Below, in pieces: positions 62,378-64,000 of a DNA stretch of 64,000 bases. Position numbers and translations under genes: made by a program. The notes below the pieces were generated by a model, which was given only the letters and a program-made list of their open reading frames with translations, was not told the origin of the DNA and did no database searches. The DNA is taken from contig NZ_JPRK01000011.1 of the NCBI RefSeq assembly GCF_000832125.1, forward strand, positions 124,001-188,000, given 5' to 3'. Positions within the stretch are counted from its first letter, which is position 1. Every line of letters begins with the position of its first letter. The DNA is from Flavobacterium hibernum. GTDB taxonomy: Bacteria > Bacteroidota > Bacteroidia > Flavobacteriales > Flavobacteriaceae.

Positions 62378-64000
62378 TTACCAAACAATTTCGGCCAAAA
62401 GTTCATTTTCTTTTACTTTTCCAAGCTGAATTGTTTTCAAGGTTTTTGATGTTTTTCCGGCTCTTGTTGTGTAAATCTCAACCATAATTGTGGCCGGACC
62501 ATTTTCGGTCAATTCAGTTTCGCCATAATAATTGGTTCTAATTTGATATTTCCCTTTTACAGCATTTCGAATTAAATATTGCTCTGGGCCGTAACCTTCG
62601 GTAAAATCTTTCGAGAATCTTGCACCGGCTAAAGTTTTTGTATGACTATAATAACATTCTTCTCCGTTTGGTTCAATGACGTGTAAATCTAAATCGACAT
62701 CCATCAAATTCCAGTTCATTATAATTCGAATATCAACCGGCATTTTTTCTTGATATTTTTTAGCCAGTTTATCTGTTTTCAAACCTTTATGCTCAATTAT
62801 CAAACGGTTTATATCCATTAATATAATATCTTCAACGCCTTCATATTGACCGCTCATTTCTCCGTAATAGTTTACTTCCAACGCTTTAATCAATTGATCA
62901 AAAGCTTCCTGATATTTTCCTGCATCTTCAAGAGCCATTGCGTAATCTCTTAAACTTTGTGGTTCATGTTCTCTCCATTTTGCAACTTGTTTTGCCGTAA
63001 ACAAAGCATCTTCATAGTCTTTCCATTGACGCAACGTATACGTAAGCGTTTTATAAAGCTGATGATTCTCTAAACCTAAATCGGCTATATTACTAATAAC
63101 TTGCAATGCTTTTTTGACATCACCCTGATTGTAGAAAAAATGCGCCACATCAAAATAAAAACTTGGATTTCTCTCTTGCGCTTTTCTCAATTCGAAATAC
63201 AAATCATATTGTTTTTCTTTTGGCGCTTTTGCTAAAGCTTTTAAATACAATCGATCCGGATTCCATGTTTTGTCTTTATTCTTAGAATCAAAAGTTAGTG
63301 TATCGCTCATAGAATAATTAAGCTCTTTGCGCACTTCATTTGGCGATTCTCCTATTTGAACTCCCGCTACTTTACCCGCAAGTGCTTGTACCAAATTATT
63401 GCTAAGTCCTGGCGCAATTGTTTTTTCTGCAAGATAACCACCTACTAATGTTGATTTTTTCTGGGTTGAATATCCTACAACAGCAATTGCCTCCAATTCA
63501 TCAGATTTTGAATCTTTGCTTTTAAAATTGTCTTCTATTGTTTCTGATGCTCTTGCCACAACAGGTGCAACAAATTTAACCTGATCAACTTTAGGTGCAG
63601 AAGGCAGAGCAGGAACATTATACACACTATTATCTTCTATAACTTGACTTGCTGTTCCAGCTCCAACTGGTTCGTCTACTGTTAAAGCAGCATCAGGATC
63701 ACCTTTTATCGTTTCACTTGCTACACCTCTTGCTACTGGAGATTCTCTTTTGTACTTATACTTTGAGGCAATTTTCTGGCCTTGGTATTTAATATTTTTT
63801 TTCCACCAAGTATTTAATCCTTCATAATAACTTTGGATGCTTTCCCAATTATTCTTTTGCTGCGCCAGATTATTATCGTGTTCTTGTTTTTTAATTCTGT
63901 CAAATTCTGCGCGCAATTCTGCTGGCGGAATAATATCATACGAAATATAATCTAGAATATTCTCCAAAACAATCAACGAAGTATTCTTAGTAATGATTCC
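62378..64000 (-). CDS. TPR/DUF2135 protein with TonB-linker and plug-like segments, C-terminal part (cut by window edge)
   Basis: The frame is open to the window edge, so the real start lies outside; an internal TTG at 63974-63976 is not a likely start. About 540 residues are visible. Counting from that TTG, residues 87-105 and 129-149 carry SETIKGDPDAALTVDEPVG and KVDQVKFVAPVVARASETIE. Both motifs also occur in the TonB linker at 29580-30380, in the reverse order. Residues 164-208 (AVVGYSTQKKSTLVGG, LVQALAGKVAGVQI) resemble the start of a SusC plug. TPR-like helices span about 250-390. A DUF2135 domain covers 410-525 (DVDLDLHVIEPNGEECYYSHT). The order fits the VIT/vWA-TPR-DUF2135 proteins of Bacteroidota. 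Confidence 0.75.
   Translation of the reverse strand, partial: GIITKNTSLIVLENILDYISYDIIPPAELRAEFDRIKKQEHDNNLAQQKNNWESIQSYYEGLNTWWKKNIKYQGQKIASKYKYKRESPVARGVASETIKGDPDAALTVDEPVGAGTASQVIEDNSVYNVPALPSAPKVDQVKFVAPVVARASETIEDNFKSKDSKSDELEAIAVVGYSTQKKSTLVGGYLAEKTIAPGLSNNLVQALAGKVAGVQIGESPNEVRKELNYSMSDTLTFDSKNKDKTWNPDRLYLKALAKAPKEKQYDLYFELRKAQERNPSFYFDVAHFFYNQGDVKKALQVISNIADLGLENHQLYKTLTYTLRQWKDYEDALFTAKQVAKWREHEPQSLRDYAMALEDAGKYQEAFDQLIKALEVNYYGEMSGQYEGVEDIILMDINRLIIEHKGLKTDKLAKKYQEKMPVDIRIIMNWNLMDVDLDLHVIEPNGEECYYSHTKTLAGARFSKDFTEGYGPEQYLIRNAVKGKYQIRTNYYGETELTENGPATIMVEIYTTRAGKTSKTLKTIQLGKVKENELLAEIVW

Overview
The window looks like chromosome of a Flavobacterium-type member of the Bacteroidota. 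The evidence is low GC and long AT-rich spacers, TAnnTTTG promoter elements, SusC/SusD outer-membrane importers with a FecI/FecR regulator pair, an ExbB-ExbD-ExbD-TonB operon with its usual Flavobacteriia companions, a bacillithiol-transferase-like protein, and kynurenine-pathway enzymes. There is no rRNA, complete tRNA gene, phage or plasmid module, insertion sequence or CRISPR array. Two degraded tRNA-like sequences are present. The gene at each window edge is cut: a DsbD at the left and a VIT/DUF2135-type protein at the right.

Layout. (1) 1-16944, minus strand: a TTG-started ECF sigma factor and a FecR anti-sigma, then a strong terminator, then SusC, SusD, a DUF4843 lipoprotein, a PKD-like lipoprotein, a periplasmic thioredoxin, a double-DTG aspartyl-protease-like protein, a TlpA-like thioredoxin, an M16 metallopeptidase and finally DsbD. 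I read this as one uptake-and-processing locus for a peptide, perhaps disulfide-bonded. (2) 17380-22409: small lipoproteins, an OMPLA-type phospholipase and a Kef/NapA-type antiporter, bracketed by two copies of a degenerate tRNA-plus-terminator sequence. One copy is joined to a GIY-YIG nuclease gene. (3) 22748-26639: a FtsX-type permease, a cysteine-cluster protein, a methyltransferase, a YfiT/BstA-like protein and QueE. (4) 26740-32492: the TonB energising operon with an orphan PstS-like lipoprotein and a TPR protein. (5) 32872-46928: a HerA-like ATPase, kynurenine 3-monooxygenase, GNAT, an AraC regulator, two secreted serine hydrolases with a duplicated NTF2-like domain, a penicillin acylase and a large anchored protein. 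(6) 47299-62236: an NMO-like flavoprotein candidate, a glycine-zipper lipoprotein, kynureninase, QueA, AroA, a MazG-type pyrophosphohydrolase, three tandem DUF3857 proteins, Dtd and RsgA. (7) 62378 to the edge: a chimeric TPR/DUF2135 protein.

Three things stand out. First, the right-edge protein carries re-ordered copies of the linker motifs of the window's own TonB plus a SusC-plug-like segment. Amino acids are conserved while silent positions have drifted. Second, the spacers carry several families of long palindromes, some nested inside one another; paired substitutions keep their stems intact. Third, a GIY-YIG gene runs directly into a tRNA-Lys(UUU)-like pseudogene that still has a tRNA-style terminator. 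All functional statements come from reading motifs by eye; no searches were run.
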